A DNA stretch of 64,000 bases from JAAOZP01 sp964635675 (lineage in GTDB: Archaea; Thermoproteota; EX4484-205; JAAOZP01), in assembly GCA_964635675.1 (NCBI GenBank), contig CAZWPT010000004.1, positions 1 to 64,000 on the forward strand. The letters are read 5' to 3'. Numbering within the stretch: position 1 is the first letter of the stretch; every line of letters begins with the position of its first letter. Below, piece after piece: positions 8,157-17,621 of the stretch. The notes under the pieces were generated by a model. It did not search any database. It was given only the letters and a program-made list of their open reading frames with translations, and was not told where the DNA came from. The position numbers and the translations under genes were made by a program.

Positions 8157-10256
8157 ATGGCTACGGAAGTAGAGCTTAGAACAGGTTTAACAGCAAAATC
8201 ACTCGCCGTCTCCATCCCTCTCGCAATATTCTTCGCATACATGTCGGTTGTAGTAGGACTTTACACCGACAAGACATCTACATTCGGTACCTTCATCCTA
8301 CCTATGGTGTACTTAGTCGTGATATTTGAACTTCTAGGGAGAGCCAACCCCAAGATGAGGCTGACGCCGCAGGAGTTAGTCTTCGTATTCTCAGTCATCT
8401 CATTCCTAGGCATGCATTCCTACCTAACGATGCATGCTGCAGCCCACAACAATCCTTTAAGCATGCCCGTGTACGGTGCCCTAAGCGATTACGAAGCGTT
8501 CTCAATAGACGCCTTGAGAGACTACTGGAGCAGGGCTGTTCCCGCCGTAATAATTGCTCCTGAGCCGATACGCTTCGAGATCGCCACGATGCTGATGAAC
8601 GGTAAGGCTCCTGGGCAAGCTGTTCCATGGGGCTACATAATGAACGCAATAATATACTGGGGCCTAGTCTACATGTTCTACGCCTTCATAAGCATATTCG
8701 TGACATTCGTCTTCGGCAAGGTCTGGGTTGAGGAGGAGAGGCTGATCTTCCCGCTAGCGGTTCCAGCTCTCTACCTGTTCAGGGAAGCGGGTGAGGTGGA
8801 CCCCACTACCAACAAGTCTAGGCTATTCAACTTCAAGGTTCCAACATCAAAGATTTTCTGGGGCATGTTCGTAATAGGCATGATAAGCGGAATACAGCCC
8901 TTGATAGCTGAGCTCTGGCCGGAGTTCCCAGCGTCCGCATGGTGGGGTGAGCAGAATGTGAACCTGCCTTTTCTCGCCGCGCTCTGGCCAGGGATATACG
9001 CGTCAGCAATATTCTTCATACCTCAGATAGCCGTGGGACTGGTCATGCCTAACGATGCTCTGATAACCCTGATACTCGGCTGGATCATCTTCGGCGTGCT
9101 CTACCAGGGCATAGGCGTAAGCATGGGCATAGTTGCATACCAGGCTGGAATGGAGTACGTGTGGCCTTGGGAAGCATACCCGGGAGTATGGATGCCCTTC
9201 CCATACAGGTATGTTGCTTCAACCGGCGTGGGCCTTGGAATCGCGATATGGTGCCTCTACACTCAGAGGAAGAGGTTTGCAAGCGTCTTCTCATCCCTGT
9301 GGAAGGGAGGGGAGGAGAGGGGTCTATCCATGAGAACAATTCCATTGCTACTACTTATAGGCGCGTTCGGATGGTACGCGTTAATGCTGATTGAAGGAGC
9401 AGACCCGTTGATCGCCCTCCTAGTACCCCTATGGGCATTGGTCTTCCACGTGACCTACGCGAGGGTATACGCGGAGGTGTTCTGGCACGTTGGAACGGGC
9501 TGGGGTGCTGGCCCCGCCGCCTGGGACCCAACGTACATCGTAGGGTCAGCCCTAAGAGGGTGGCCCGCGCCCACAGCCGTAACTTGGGACACGCCCATGA
9601 CTGACCCAGCCTGGTTCACGATAGCTAGGCATATGGCGAACGCTGGCCACTGGAACGTTTCCTTCGGCCCACTATCCGGCGGGTTCCAAGTAACGCTTTA
9701 CAAGCTTGCCTACGAGCTCAGGATGCGGATGAGGGATTTCCTGATAGCTTTGATCATCGGCATGGTTGTGCTGTTGTTCGTGTTTGTTCCGCTGGACACC
9801 TATTTCATCTTCAACACGCAGGGCGGTGTAAACCAGCTGGGTGACCGTGTGTTCACATGGTGGCCCTGGGTGGCTGCAGGCTACTACCACAGAGGCAGGT
9901 GGGCTGGGCCGGCGGAGCTGACAGTAGAATACTCTCTTGAAATATGCTATGCCCTGGGAATACTCTTGGCGCTTGTACTCTACATATTGAAGCTTAAGGT
10001 TCCGCTCTTCTGGTTCATAAGTGTTCCAGCACTCTACATATCTATGACTATACCGACATACATGTGGCTCACCTCGCTGATCGCTTTGATAATAAAATTC
10101 GTCGTGATCAGGACTATTGGAATAAAGAGGTATGAGGAGTACGCTATGCCCATCGTAGCAGGATGGATCCTGGGCTTCGGCGCTATGTGGCTGCCCGCTG
10201 CGCTGCTGAACCTTGGAGTAGTATTCCCGAAGATGCAAACCCTGTTCCAACCTTAA
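8157..10256 (+). CDS. Polytopic membrane protein, OPT-like (DUF6785/DUF6784-type) transporter
   Basis: The product has about 699 residues with roughly 12-14 hydrophobic segments and many Trp/Pro/Gly in loops (WEAYPGVWMPFPYRYV, HVGTGWGAGPAAWDP, WWPWVAAGYYHRGRW). The pattern is that of the large OPT-like membrane families of archaea and planctomycetes (DUF6785 with a C-terminal DUF6784-like part). This is recognition by pattern, and the transported compound is unknown. The start is set by the GAAGGTGA site 10 bases upstream. The N-terminus (VELRTGLTAKSL) aligns with the paralogue at 776-2641. With that gene it brackets the M28-like/FtsX protein, so peptide or glycopeptide handling is a possible but unproven role. 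Confidence 0.7.
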   Translation: MATEVELRTGLTAKSLAVSIPLAIFFAYMSVVVGLYTDKTSTFGTFILPMVYLVVIFELLGRANPKMRLTPQELVFVFSVISFLGMHSYLTMHAAAHNNPLSMPVYGALSDYEAFSIDALRDYWSRAVPAVIIAPEPIRFEIATMLMNGKAPGQAVPWGYIMNAIIYWGLVYMFYAFISIFVTFVFGKVWVEEERLIFPLAVPALYLFREAGEVDPTTNKSRLFNFKVPTSKIFWGMFVIGMISGIQPLIAELWPEFPASAWWGEQNVNLPFLAALWPGIYASAIFFIPQIAVGLVMPNDALITLILGWIIFGVLYQGIGVSMGIVAYQAGMEYVWPWEAYPGVWMPFPYRYVASTGVGLGIAIWCLYTQRKRFASVFSSLWKGGEERGLSMRTIPLLLLIGAFGWYALMLIEGADPLIALLVPLWALVFHVTYARVYAEVFWHVGTGWGAGPAAWDPTYIVGSALRGWPAPTAVTWDTPMTDPAWFTIARHMANAGHWNVSFGPLSGGFQVTLYKLAYELRMRMRDFLIALIIGMVVLLFVFVPLDTYFIFNTQGGVNQLGDRVFTWWPWVAAGYYHRGRWAGPAELTVEYSLEICYALGILLALVLYILKLKVPLFWFISVPALYISMTIPTYMWLTSLIALIIKFVVIRTIGIKRYEEYAMPIVAGWILGFGAMWLPAALLNLGVVFPKMQTLFQP

Positions 10257-10261
10257 AAAAC

Positions 10262-10292
10262 CATTTTTTTCATCTTTTTCACAATCTTTTCA
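10262..10292 (+). terminator. U-rich archaeal terminator after the OPT-like gene
   Basis: Just after the TAA there are three T-runs (seven, five and four T) separated by a few bases, without a stem. This matches the U-rich type of archaeal transcription termination. Confidence 0.5.
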
Positions 10293-10323
10293 CGTATTAG
10301 TTGGTTTCAAGTCTGACGGAAAG

Positions 10324-10333
10324 TTTTTAAAAA
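10324..10333 (+). promoter_or_regulatory. TATA box of the agarase-like glycosidase gene
   Basis: TTTTTAAAAA is centred 25.5 bases upstream of the ATG at 10354 and only 7 bases from the GTG at 10336. That spacing makes the ATG, read leaderless, the likely start rather than the GTG. Confidence 0.5.
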
Positions 10334-10353
10334 CGGTGGCGTTAGACCAGTTG

Positions 10354-11793
10354 ATGACGCGGAGTTTTAAGATAATGTGCCTGCTCCTCGTAATCATGCT
10401 GATAATCCTTGCGTTTTCACTCTACAACTTATCCGTTTTAACGCAATCAACCAGGGAGCTTAACCGTCAGCTCGCTGAATACAGTGAAAGCTTCAAAAGC
10501 CTGGCAAGCCTTATATCAATCCTCCTCTATGATTCTTACGGTGGGACGTTGCGTGTTAAAGGTACGGCTACAGGCTTCTTCCACGTTGAGAAGATTGACG
10601 GCGTCTGGTGGATCATAGATCCTGAGGGAAACGGCTTCATATCTAAAGGGGTGAATCATGTTAGCTTCGACGGGGATTACTCTCCTTCTCTAGGATACAG
10701 CCCGTACAACAAGGCTGTTCTGAAGAAATATGGCAGCGTAGATTCTTGGGCAAGAGCTGCTGTGGAAAGGCTGCGCGGCTTCGGCTTCAACACGATTGGA
10801 GCATGGTCCAGCAGAGAGCTATACGGGCTTGGAACACCATACACTGTAATTCTCGACATTGCCGCTTCAGCCGGCTCAGAATGGTTGAGCGGCAGCGTCG
10901 TAGACTATTTTTCGGAGAAGTTTGAGAAGGTTGCTGACGAGGTTGCGGAGAAGATGTGCGCGCCCCGGAGGGACGACCCGTATCTCCTGGGTTATTTCAC
11001 TGACAACGAGCTGAGGTGGGGGCCGGACTGGAGGGCTTCAAAGCACCTTTTCGACGATTATCTTGCTCTTGAAAAGGATGCTCCGGGTAAAAGAGTGCTA
11101 GTCCAGTATTTAAGGGATAAGTATGGGAGCATAGGCGAGCTTAACGCTAAATGGGGGTCTGGATTCAAATCATTCGAGGATATTCTGAATATCTACGAGC
11201 CTCCTGGCGGAGCCTCCCTGGATTCCGACAGGCTTGGCTTCCTAGAGGTGGTTTCAAAGAGATACTTCAAGGTTTGCCACGACGCGATAAGGAAGCATGA
11301 TCCCAACCACCTCATACTGGGATGCAGGTTCGCTTTCAGGCCTCCAGACGAGGTTTTGAAGGGGTGCGTCGGATACATGGACGTGGTTTCGGTTAACAAC
11401 TATGGTTGGGAGCCTCCCCTGGAGGACCTTAATGCTATAAACCGTCTAACGGGCCTTCCAGTAATGGTTACCGAGTTCTCCTTTAAGGCTAGGGACTCCG
11501 GCCTGCCTAACACTAGGGGTGCTGGAACACCTTTACCGACTCAGGGAGATAGGGCTGAGCGTTTCGAAAACTATGTCGGCAAAATCTTATCCGAGCCCTA
11601 CGTGGTTGGCTACCACTGGTTCCAGTACTCAGACCAGCCTGCTCAGGGCAGGTTCGACGGGGAGAACAGTAACTTCGGCCTTGTTAACATTGAGGACGAG
11701 CCCTGGACGATTCTGGTTACCAGGGTTACGGCGGTTAATCTTAAAGCTGAGCTTATCCACGCCGGGTCGAAGGTTTTAAAAGGCTCACCGTAG
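10354..11793 (+). CDS. Membrane-anchored clan GH-A glycosidase (agarase GH50 / GH42-like)
   Basis: The product has about 479 residues. An N-terminal hydrophobic helix (~8-28) is followed by a short coiled linker, then a domain beginning FFHVEKIDGVWWIIDPEGNG and SKGVNHVSFDG, the entry typical of agarase-like and GH42-like TIM barrels. The probable acid/base lies in TDNELRWG (~residue 217) and the nucleophile in MVTEFSFKA (~372). A conserved YHWFQYSDQPAQGR loop closes the barrel. The enzyme would act outside the cell, tethered to the membrane. A GTG 18 bases upstream is unlikely to be the start because of the TATA position. Exact family and substrate are uncertain. It belongs with the neighbouring GH3 enzyme in glycan breakdown. 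Confidence 0.75.
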   Translation: MTRSFKIMCLLLVIMLIILAFSLYNLSVLTQSTRELNRQLAEYSESFKSLASLISILLYDSYGGTLRVKGTATGFFHVEKIDGVWWIIDPEGNGFISKGVNHVSFDGDYSPSLGYSPYNKAVLKKYGSVDSWARAAVERLRGFGFNTIGAWSSRELYGLGTPYTVILDIAASAGSEWLSGSVVDYFSEKFEKVADEVAEKMCAPRRDDPYLLGYFTDNELRWGPDWRASKHLFDDYLALEKDAPGKRVLVQYLRDKYGSIGELNAKWGSGFKSFEDILNIYEPPGGASLDSDRLGFLEVVSKRYFKVCHDAIRKHDPNHLILGCRFAFRPPDEVLKGCVGYMDVVSVNNYGWEPPLEDLNAINRLTGLPVMVTEFSFKARDSGLPNTRGAGTPLPTQGDRAERFENYVGKILSEPYVVGYHWFQYSDQPAQGRFDGENSNFGLVNIEDEPWTILVTRVTAVNLKAELIHAGSKVLKGSP

Positions 11794-12361
11794 TGTTTGC
11801 GCGCAATCCAACTGTTCGAAAAGGCTCACGCGAATTCTGAAAATTCGCTGCAGCAGCCTGAAAAACTCTTCCATACCTTCCCTGATAAACTCTTCATCCA
11901 AAGACCCGATGAGCGTTTCAGTTTCAACTATTCTCCCAGGTATCTTCATGTTCCTATGGTTGAAACCCTCCCTAGCTTTAACACGTGTTTACTCTTAAGC
12001 GTCTCAACCCCAATCCTGTTAAAGTCTTCAAGAGTAATATCTGGATAAAACCCGATGGTCCTCAGGGATTCTAAAGCAATATCAGGCTTGTAGACTCCTC
12101 TCGCGAAGAAGCATACCACTAGGCTGGACAGGACCTGCGCCAAGACTCTTCCTTAAAAAGTGCTTCAGCAACCTGCTTCGGCGTCATCACGACTCCTGTT
12201 TTAGCATTATCCTCGTCGACACTATACCCTGCACTATCCAGGTGACTATGCTGGCGCCCGTGAGGAAGGTGAGGTGTGCAGCCGGCGCGCGCTATTTTAA
12301 TTCTAACGGTTTGAAGCCGCAACCCTTTGACTTCGAGCAGTGGCTGACGGATTGAAAACAT
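11785..12361 (-). pseudogene. Aldehyde:ferredoxin oxidoreductase (AOR family), frameshifted C-terminal remnant
   Basis: Three minus-strand frames join into a recognisable AOR C-terminal domain. Frame 1 gives QHSHLDSAGYSVDED and GVVMTPKQVAEALFKEE. Frame 2 continues LAQVLSSLVVCFFARGVY, then SLRTIGFYPDITLEDFNRIG and TLKSKHVLK. Frame 3 continues AREGFNHRNMKIPGRIVE and SLDEEFIREGMEEFFRLL. Breaks fall near 12143 and near 11965. The N-terminal tungstopterin and Fe4S4 part of a usual ~600-residue AOR is absent, so the remnant cannot be active. It fills the whole gap between the agarase-like and GH3 genes. The frames were joined by eye and agree with known AOR C-terminal motifs (RIGxE..L, REGF). Confidence 0.7.
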
Positions 12362-12398
12362 AAATATTGAAGAAGAGTGGCTTAATTTGTGAGTAAAG

Positions 12399-14705
12399 AT
12401 GGAGGATAAGCCTGTTTACCTTGACTCCTCAGCCCCTGTTGAGCTCAGGGTTAGGGATCTTTTGAAAAGGATGACGCTGGAGGAGAAGCTTGCTCAACTC
12501 CAGTCGGTCTGGCCAAGGGTTTTCGGAGTGGCGGCTATGCCGCGTGAAAAGCTGGAAGAGCTTCTTAAAACAGGCATAGGGGAGTTGACACGCCTATCAG
12601 GAGCCCTGGGGGTTAATCCTGGGGACGGTGCTAGAATGGCTAACGAGATCCAGAGGTTCCTGGTTGAGAAGACTAGGCTTCACGTACCTGCTATTGTCCA
12701 CGAGGAGTGTTTAACAGGCTTCCTAGCGATGGGGGCTACAGTGTTCCCCCAGGCGATAGGCTTAGCAAGCACGTGGGATCCCGAGCTTGTTGAAAAAGTC
12801 GCTTCAGTGATAAGGAGGCAGGTTAGGGCTTCGGGAGCCCATCAGGGTCTTGCACCTGTTCTGGATGTTCTAAGAGACCCGAGATGGGGCAGGACGGAGG
12901 AGACCTACGGCGAGGACCCCTACCTGGTTGCAAGCATGGGGGTTGCCTACGTTAAGGGTCTCCAGGGAGAGGATTTGAGGAACGGTGTCATAGCAACCGT
13001 CAAGCATTTCGCAGCCCACGGTTTTCCAGAAGGCGGGAGGAACTGCGCCCCGGTTCACGCAGGTCCTAGGGAGCTAAGAGAGGTTTTCCTGTTTCCCTTC
13101 GAGGCCGCGGTTAAGGTTGCCGGGGTCCTATCGGTTATGAACGCTTACCACGAGATAGACGGGGTTCCCTGCGCCTCTTCCAGAATGCTTCTCACAGATA
13201 TCCTTAGGGGGGAATGGGGTTTCCAAGGGTTTGTTGTCTCAGACTATTTCGCCATCAGGATGCTTGAAAACTTTCACAACACTGCTAAAGACGCTAAGGA
13301 TGCTGCAGTCCAGGCGATTCAAGCCGGGATTGATGTTGAGCTTCCCCGTGTAGACTGCTACGGGGAGCCACTGCTACAGGCTGTTAGAGAGGGCAGGGTT
13401 TCCGAAGGGCTTGTCGACCTGGCTGTTTCTAGGGTTTTAAGAGCCAAGTTTCTACTAGGCCTTTTCGAAAACCCGTACGTCAACCCTGAGGAGGCTAAAA
13501 GCCAGTTCGACAGGGATGAGGATAGGGCTCTCGCCCTCAGGGCTGCGAGGGAGTCGATCGTCCTCCTGAAGAACAACGGGGTTCTCCCGATCCGGGAGAC
13601 AGTTAAGTCGATAGCAGTCATAGGGCCGAATGCCGACAGCAAGAGGAATCTACACGGGGACTATAGTTTCACGGCTCACATGGATATGGCTAACCCGCCG
13701 CCTGGTTACGACGAGGTTTTCAAGGAGGGTGCGGTGAGGACGGTCAGCATACTTGAGGGCATCAGGAGCAGGGCTTCCGGAAAAGTATTGGTGAAATACG
13801 CTAAGGGCTGCGACATCACCGGGGGGTCGAGAGAAGGGTTTGGCGAAGCTGTTAAAGCAGCCTTGGAATCGGATGTAGTGATAGCCGTGATGGGTGAAAA
13901 GTCTGGAATGTTTGAAAGAGGAGTGTCCGGCGAGGGGTGTGACAGGTTTTCCCTGGGGCTGCCCGGGGTCCAGGAGGATTTGGTGAGGGAACTCTGCAAA
14001 ACCGGTAAGCCGGTTATACTGGTGCTTGTTAACGGCAGGCCGGTTTCCCTAGGCTGGATGGCTGAAAATTGTTCAGCAATACTTGAAGCATGGTACCCTG
14101 GTGAAGAGGGAGGTAACGCTGTTGCAGACGTGCTCTTCGGATACTATAATCCGGGGGGGAGGCTTCCAGTTTCTTTTCCCAAGGACGCCGGCCAGATTCC
14201 GCTGAACTATAACAGGAAGCCTTCGTCGTTCAGGAGCTACGTCGGGATGGATGCTAAGCCAGCATTCCCATTCGGCCATGGTTTAAGCTACACGGTCTTC
14301 GAATACAGTTCTCTCGAGATCGAGCCCCGGGAAGCCAGTTCCACAGGCAGTGTTAAAATACGTTTTAAACTTAGTAATACTGGCGGCCTGAAGGGCGACG
14401 AGGTTGTTCAGCTTTACGTGAGGGATCCGGTGGCAAGCGTCACCAGGCCGGTGATGGAGCTTAAGGGTTTCAAAAGGTTGAGTCTTGAACCAGGGGAGAC
14501 TAGGATGGTTGAGTTCACGCTCTCCACCGAGCAGCTTGCCTTCTACGATGAGCACATGAGGCTGGTGGTTGAGCCAGGTGTCTTCGAAGTCTTTATCGGC
14601 GGTTCTTCGGAGGACATAAGGCTTAGAGGCAGTTTCAAGGTTACGGGTGAAACTAGAACCATAGGCTTTAGAACAGTCTTCTTCAGCAGTGTTCAGGTGA
14701 AATAA
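12399..14705 (+). CDS. Glycoside hydrolase family 3 (beta-glucosidase/beta-xylosidase type)
   Basis: The product has 768 residues and no signal peptide, so it probably acts in the cytoplasm. The GH3 N-terminal barrel spans ~30-330 (MTLEEKLAQLQSVW, LAPVLDVLRDPRWGRTEETYG, VKHFAAHG). The nucleophile Asp lies in VVSDYF near residue 280. The second alpha/beta domain (~380-600) contains GEKSGMFERGVSGE with the likely acid/base Glu. A fibronectin-III-like C-terminal domain (~655-745) contains GDEVVQLYVRDP and LKGFKRLSLEPGE. The length is usual for bacterial and archaeal GH3 with the Fn3-like domain. ATAAATATT lies about 36 bases upstream and GTGAG 5-6 bases before the ATG. It would hydrolyse oligosaccharides imported by the cell. 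Confidence 0.95.
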   Translation: MEDKPVYLDSSAPVELRVRDLLKRMTLEEKLAQLQSVWPRVFGVAAMPREKLEELLKTGIGELTRLSGALGVNPGDGARMANEIQRFLVEKTRLHVPAIVHEECLTGFLAMGATVFPQAIGLASTWDPELVEKVASVIRRQVRASGAHQGLAPVLDVLRDPRWGRTEETYGEDPYLVASMGVAYVKGLQGEDLRNGVIATVKHFAAHGFPEGGRNCAPVHAGPRELREVFLFPFEAAVKVAGVLSVMNAYHEIDGVPCASSRMLLTDILRGEWGFQGFVVSDYFAIRMLENFHNTAKDAKDAAVQAIQAGIDVELPRVDCYGEPLLQAVREGRVSEGLVDLAVSRVLRAKFLLGLFENPYVNPEEAKSQFDRDEDRALALRAARESIVLLKNNGVLPIRETVKSIAVIGPNADSKRNLHGDYSFTAHMDMANPPPGYDEVFKEGAVRTVSILEGIRSRASGKVLVKYAKGCDITGGSREGFGEAVKAALESDVVIAVMGEKSGMFERGVSGEGCDRFSLGLPGVQEDLVRELCKTGKPVILVLVNGRPVSLGWMAENCSAILEAWYPGEEGGNAVADVLFGYYNPGGRLPVSFPKDAGQIPLNYNRKPSSFRSYVGMDAKPAFPFGHGLSYTVFEYSSLEIEPREASSTGSVKIRFKLSNTGGLKGDEVVQLYVRDPVASVTRPVMELKGFKRLSLEPGETRMVEFTLSTEQLAFYDEHMRLVVEPGVFEVFIGGSSEDIRLRGSFKVTGETRTIGFRTVFFSSVQVK

Positions 14706-14781
14706 AGGTTCTTTCAAGGATTTCACGTCAAGGCCAGCATGAGAAAGGATAATAAAGGCTTAGAGCCGGTTTTCAAGAAGG

Positions 14782-16059
14782 ATGGCTGAGGAGCAGTTCT
14801 TCCAGATGTTCCTAAGCGGGCTGCGTGAATCAGTAAGCAGGCTGAGCCCACCGGGCTTCAACTCGTCGCCCTTCAAGGCTTCCTATCTTTCAAAATGGTG
14901 CCCCTATGATGAAGCATGTGAGCCGGATGGAGCCGTAGCGGCTTGTGATGGAAGCATCAGCGAATCCAGCTTCTCCGGAGGCTTGGTTGTCTGGGTCGCC
15001 AGATCCGTGGCGCATGTTTACTCGAGGGGAAGCGAGCCGACCAGCCTGCTGGAGGCTGGGGTGGAAGCAGGCTATAGGCTTCAGGGCAGAGAGTTGTTTC
15101 TAAGGGCTCTGGAGCTTAGGACGCTGAGACGGGCTTTGGAAAAGGCTTCCCAGTCGCATGTGAGGGTCCTCGGTATTTTCGACGGAAGCCTCTACCTGAC
15201 TTTTCTCCACCACAGGGACCGCTTAAGATCTTTTTCAAGGATATTCGAAAATTACGTTAGGGAGCTTAGCCTTCTGATGAGGCTTGTTGACGAGGAGAAG
15301 ATGGTGGTGGGCATTTCAAAGGATAGTGACATTAGTTACCTCAGGGCTAAGATAATGATTGATATTCTGCGCAGCCTAGATCCTGAGCTTGCTGCCGAGG
15401 CAAGGGGAAGAAGCATAAGGAGGATTAGGGAAGTGTTAGGCGAGAAGGTTAGGGGTTTATCTCCAGACTCAATGTTGAAAACCTGTTTCGAGGAGTTGGA
15501 GCAGGATTTTTCAGATGAAGGAGTGTACAGCGAGATAGCCCCCGGCCCAGGCTTCACGAAGCCGCTTCTCCTCGCGCCGCAGACCATTTTCCTAACAGGG
15601 GAGGCTAAGTCAACCAGCTGGTGGGACTCAGGGTTCAGGTCGCGTCTAAAGCGGGATGAAGAGTTAAAAGGGGTTCTCGAGGCGCTTGACGACTACTTCT
15701 CAAATCCTCCGGTAGCGTTAACATACTGGAGGCCTGGTGTGAGCCCAAGGGTCTACAGGGTCGACGTGCCTTCAAGCATTCTCGGGCACGGTGGCGCGGG
15801 TGGAAGCCTTTCAGGTGACTTTTTCATAGATGATTCAGGCGTTGAAAAAGCGCAAAAGATATTCAGCGTGTTAAACAGGCTGCAGCACGAGCCTCATGTT
15901 GTACACCCGCTCGCTGAAGTAGACTCCATCGCTAGGCTTAGTAGGAGCGTCTACAAGGATGCTTACGAGCCGGTTGTTGTCGAAGAGCTGAGGAGGAGAG
16001 GTTTTAAAGCAAGCCCTAGGAGGAGAAGCATTAGGGATGCTGTGTTGAGGGGATACTGA
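14782..16059 (+). CDS. nurA: NurA-family nuclease
   Basis: The product has 425 residues with the NurA domain: an acidic motif AACDGSISES (~residue 53) and a second Asp motif GIFDGSLY (~132), then a C-terminal HPLAEVDSIARLSR segment. NurA is the 5'-3' nuclease that works with the HerA helicase/translocase in DNA end resection. The stop overlaps the herA ATG by one base (TGATG), showing translational coupling. It opens the nurA-herA-mre11-rad50 operon, a gene set kept together in most archaea for double-strand break processing. Confidence 0.9.
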   Translation: MAEEQFFQMFLSGLRESVSRLSPPGFNSSPFKASYLSKWCPYDEACEPDGAVAACDGSISESSFSGGLVVWVARSVAHVYSRGSEPTSLLEAGVEAGYRLQGRELFLRALELRTLRRALEKASQSHVRVLGIFDGSLYLTFLHHRDRLRSFSRIFENYVRELSLLMRLVDEEKMVVGISKDSDISYLRAKIMIDILRSLDPELAAEARGRSIRRIREVLGEKVRGLSPDSMLKTCFEELEQDFSDEGVYSEIAPGPGFTKPLLLAPQTIFLTGEAKSTSWWDSGFRSRLKRDEELKGVLEALDDYFSNPPVALTYWRPGVSPRVYRVDVPSSILGHGGAGGSLSGDFFIDDSGVEKAQKIFSVLNRLQHEPHVVHPLAEVDSIARLSRSVYKDAYEPVVVEELRRRGFKASPRRRSIRDAVLRGY

Positions 16060-17615
16060 TGGAGCCGCTTGGAAGAGTAATAGAGGAGTCCACCCCATAC
16101 GGATTCGTTTTTAAAACAGGTATAGATAATCCGGTAGCTCTCCACGACTATGTCTTTGTAGAGGTGAATAATTTTGATGATGGAAGGCTGGAGAAGGTTA
16201 GGGTTTTAGCAGAGATCGTTGGCCTGGCTTCTAAAAACCCTCTTGCGACGGAGAGGCTGGCTGCTGAGCAACAGGTGTCACCATATTCCTACAAGCTGGT
16301 TTCAACAGAGGTGGTGGGGTATCTTAAGGATGGGCGGATCATGAGGCCGAAGGTTGCTCCAGACCCTAACGCGCCCGTCTACAGGGCTGACGACGAGCTT
16401 CTTCAAACATTCTTCTCAGGAGTAAAGAGGAGAATACCCTTGCACGTAGCGATGCTTCTCAACAGGCCCATGGTTAAGGTTCCCATACACCTTCAGGACC
16501 TTCAGTTCCATTTAGGCGTTTTCGCAGCCACTAGAGCGGGGAAATCCTATTTCGCCGGCAGGTTGATCGAGGAGATTCTTTTGAACACGCCTTTCCCAGT
16601 AGTCGTCATAGATATTCATGCGGACTACGTTATGATGGATAGGCTGGTTAAAGGCGGTAGGCATGGCGGCTTCAACATCGTTGTCTACTATCCACCCGGT
16701 GCTCCGAAAGTAGGCGGCGTGACCGCTGAGCAGAGGGAACTCCAGCTAAGCCCTGAGCAGCTGACGTACGAGGCTATAATCGCGCTTCTCGGAACTACTC
16801 TCGGGGAGAGGCAGAAAATAGTTTTGAGAAACATTTTGAGAAGGCTTAAATCGGAAAGGCGTCCCTTCGGGCTGGGGGATATAACTGGCTTAATCAGGAG
16901 CAGGCTGGAAGAGACTGATAGTAATGGTAAGCCAGTGCTTAAGGGGGAGGACAGAGCAAGGTATGAGGGTCTTCTCGCTAGGCTGGAAGACTTGGGGGAA
17001 GAGGTCTCGCTCCCGCCAACCGGGATGAGTGTCTCCGAGCTGCTGGCTCCTAAGACTCTGAGCGTCATCTGTCTAAACGGGCTGCGTTCAAGAGTTCAAG
17101 ACGCGTACGCAAGTATAATTGTAGACACCCTGTTTAGACACCAGGTTTCAAGTAAGAGTGGCGAGAAGAATTTTACCCCTGTCTTCCTCTTTATCGAAGA
17201 GGCTCACCGTATAGCTTCTGAGAAAAGCGGGGGCTATGCTGTCAGAACCATATCGACAGCTATAAGGGAGGGTGCTAAGTTTGGGCTCTTCATAACCCTG
17301 ATAAGCCAGCGTCCGAGAAACATAGACCCAGACATATTGAGCAACGTCGGGAACTACGCGGTGATGAGAATAACCAACCAGCAGGATCAGAGCGTGATAG
17401 AGAATGCGAGTGAAAGCTTTTACCATAGGCTTATAGAGGATCTTCCAGGGCTAAACCAGGGGGAGGCTGTGCTCGTCGGGCCTTTCGTGCCTCTTCCGGC
17501 TCACGTGAAGACCCTGGACAGGAGGACTGTCCACCACGGTGTAACGCCTGAGCTCAGCAATATCATGGAAAGGATTAATGAGCAGCTTAGGCAAAGGGAA
17601 ATGGGTAAATGGTGA
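16059..17615 (+). CDS. herA: HerA bipolar DNA translocase/helicase ATPase
   Basis: The product has 518 residues. An N-terminal HAS-barrel (~1-140) precedes the RecA-like ATPase. Walker A is ATRAGKSY (~residue 157) and Walker B is FLFIEEAHRI (~380); a conserved LISQRPRNIDPDILSNVGNY segment follows. HerA forms a hexamer that pumps DNA and partners NurA. The start overlaps the stop of nurA, and mre11 begins 6 bases after its stop, so all four genes probably share one transcript. Confidence 0.95.
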   Translation: MEPLGRVIEESTPYGFVFKTGIDNPVALHDYVFVEVNNFDDGRLEKVRVLAEIVGLASKNPLATERLAAEQQVSPYSYKLVSTEVVGYLKDGRIMRPKVAPDPNAPVYRADDELLQTFFSGVKRRIPLHVAMLLNRPMVKVPIHLQDLQFHLGVFAATRAGKSYFAGRLIEEILLNTPFPVVVIDIHADYVMMDRLVKGGRHGGFNIVVYYPPGAPKVGGVTAEQRELQLSPEQLTYEAIIALLGTTLGERQKIVLRNILRRLKSERRPFGLGDITGLIRSRLEETDSNGKPVLKGEDRARYEGLLARLEDLGEEVSLPPTGMSVSELLAPKTLSVICLNGLRSRVQDAYASIIVDTLFRHQVSSKSGEKNFTPVFLFIEEAHRIASEKSGGYAVRTISTAIREGAKFGLFITLISQRPRNIDPDILSNVGNYAVMRITNQQDQSVIENASESFYHRLIEDLPGLNQGEAVLVGPFVPLPAHVKTLDRRTVHHGVTPELSNIMERINEQLRQREMGKW

Positions 17616-17621
17616 GATGCA

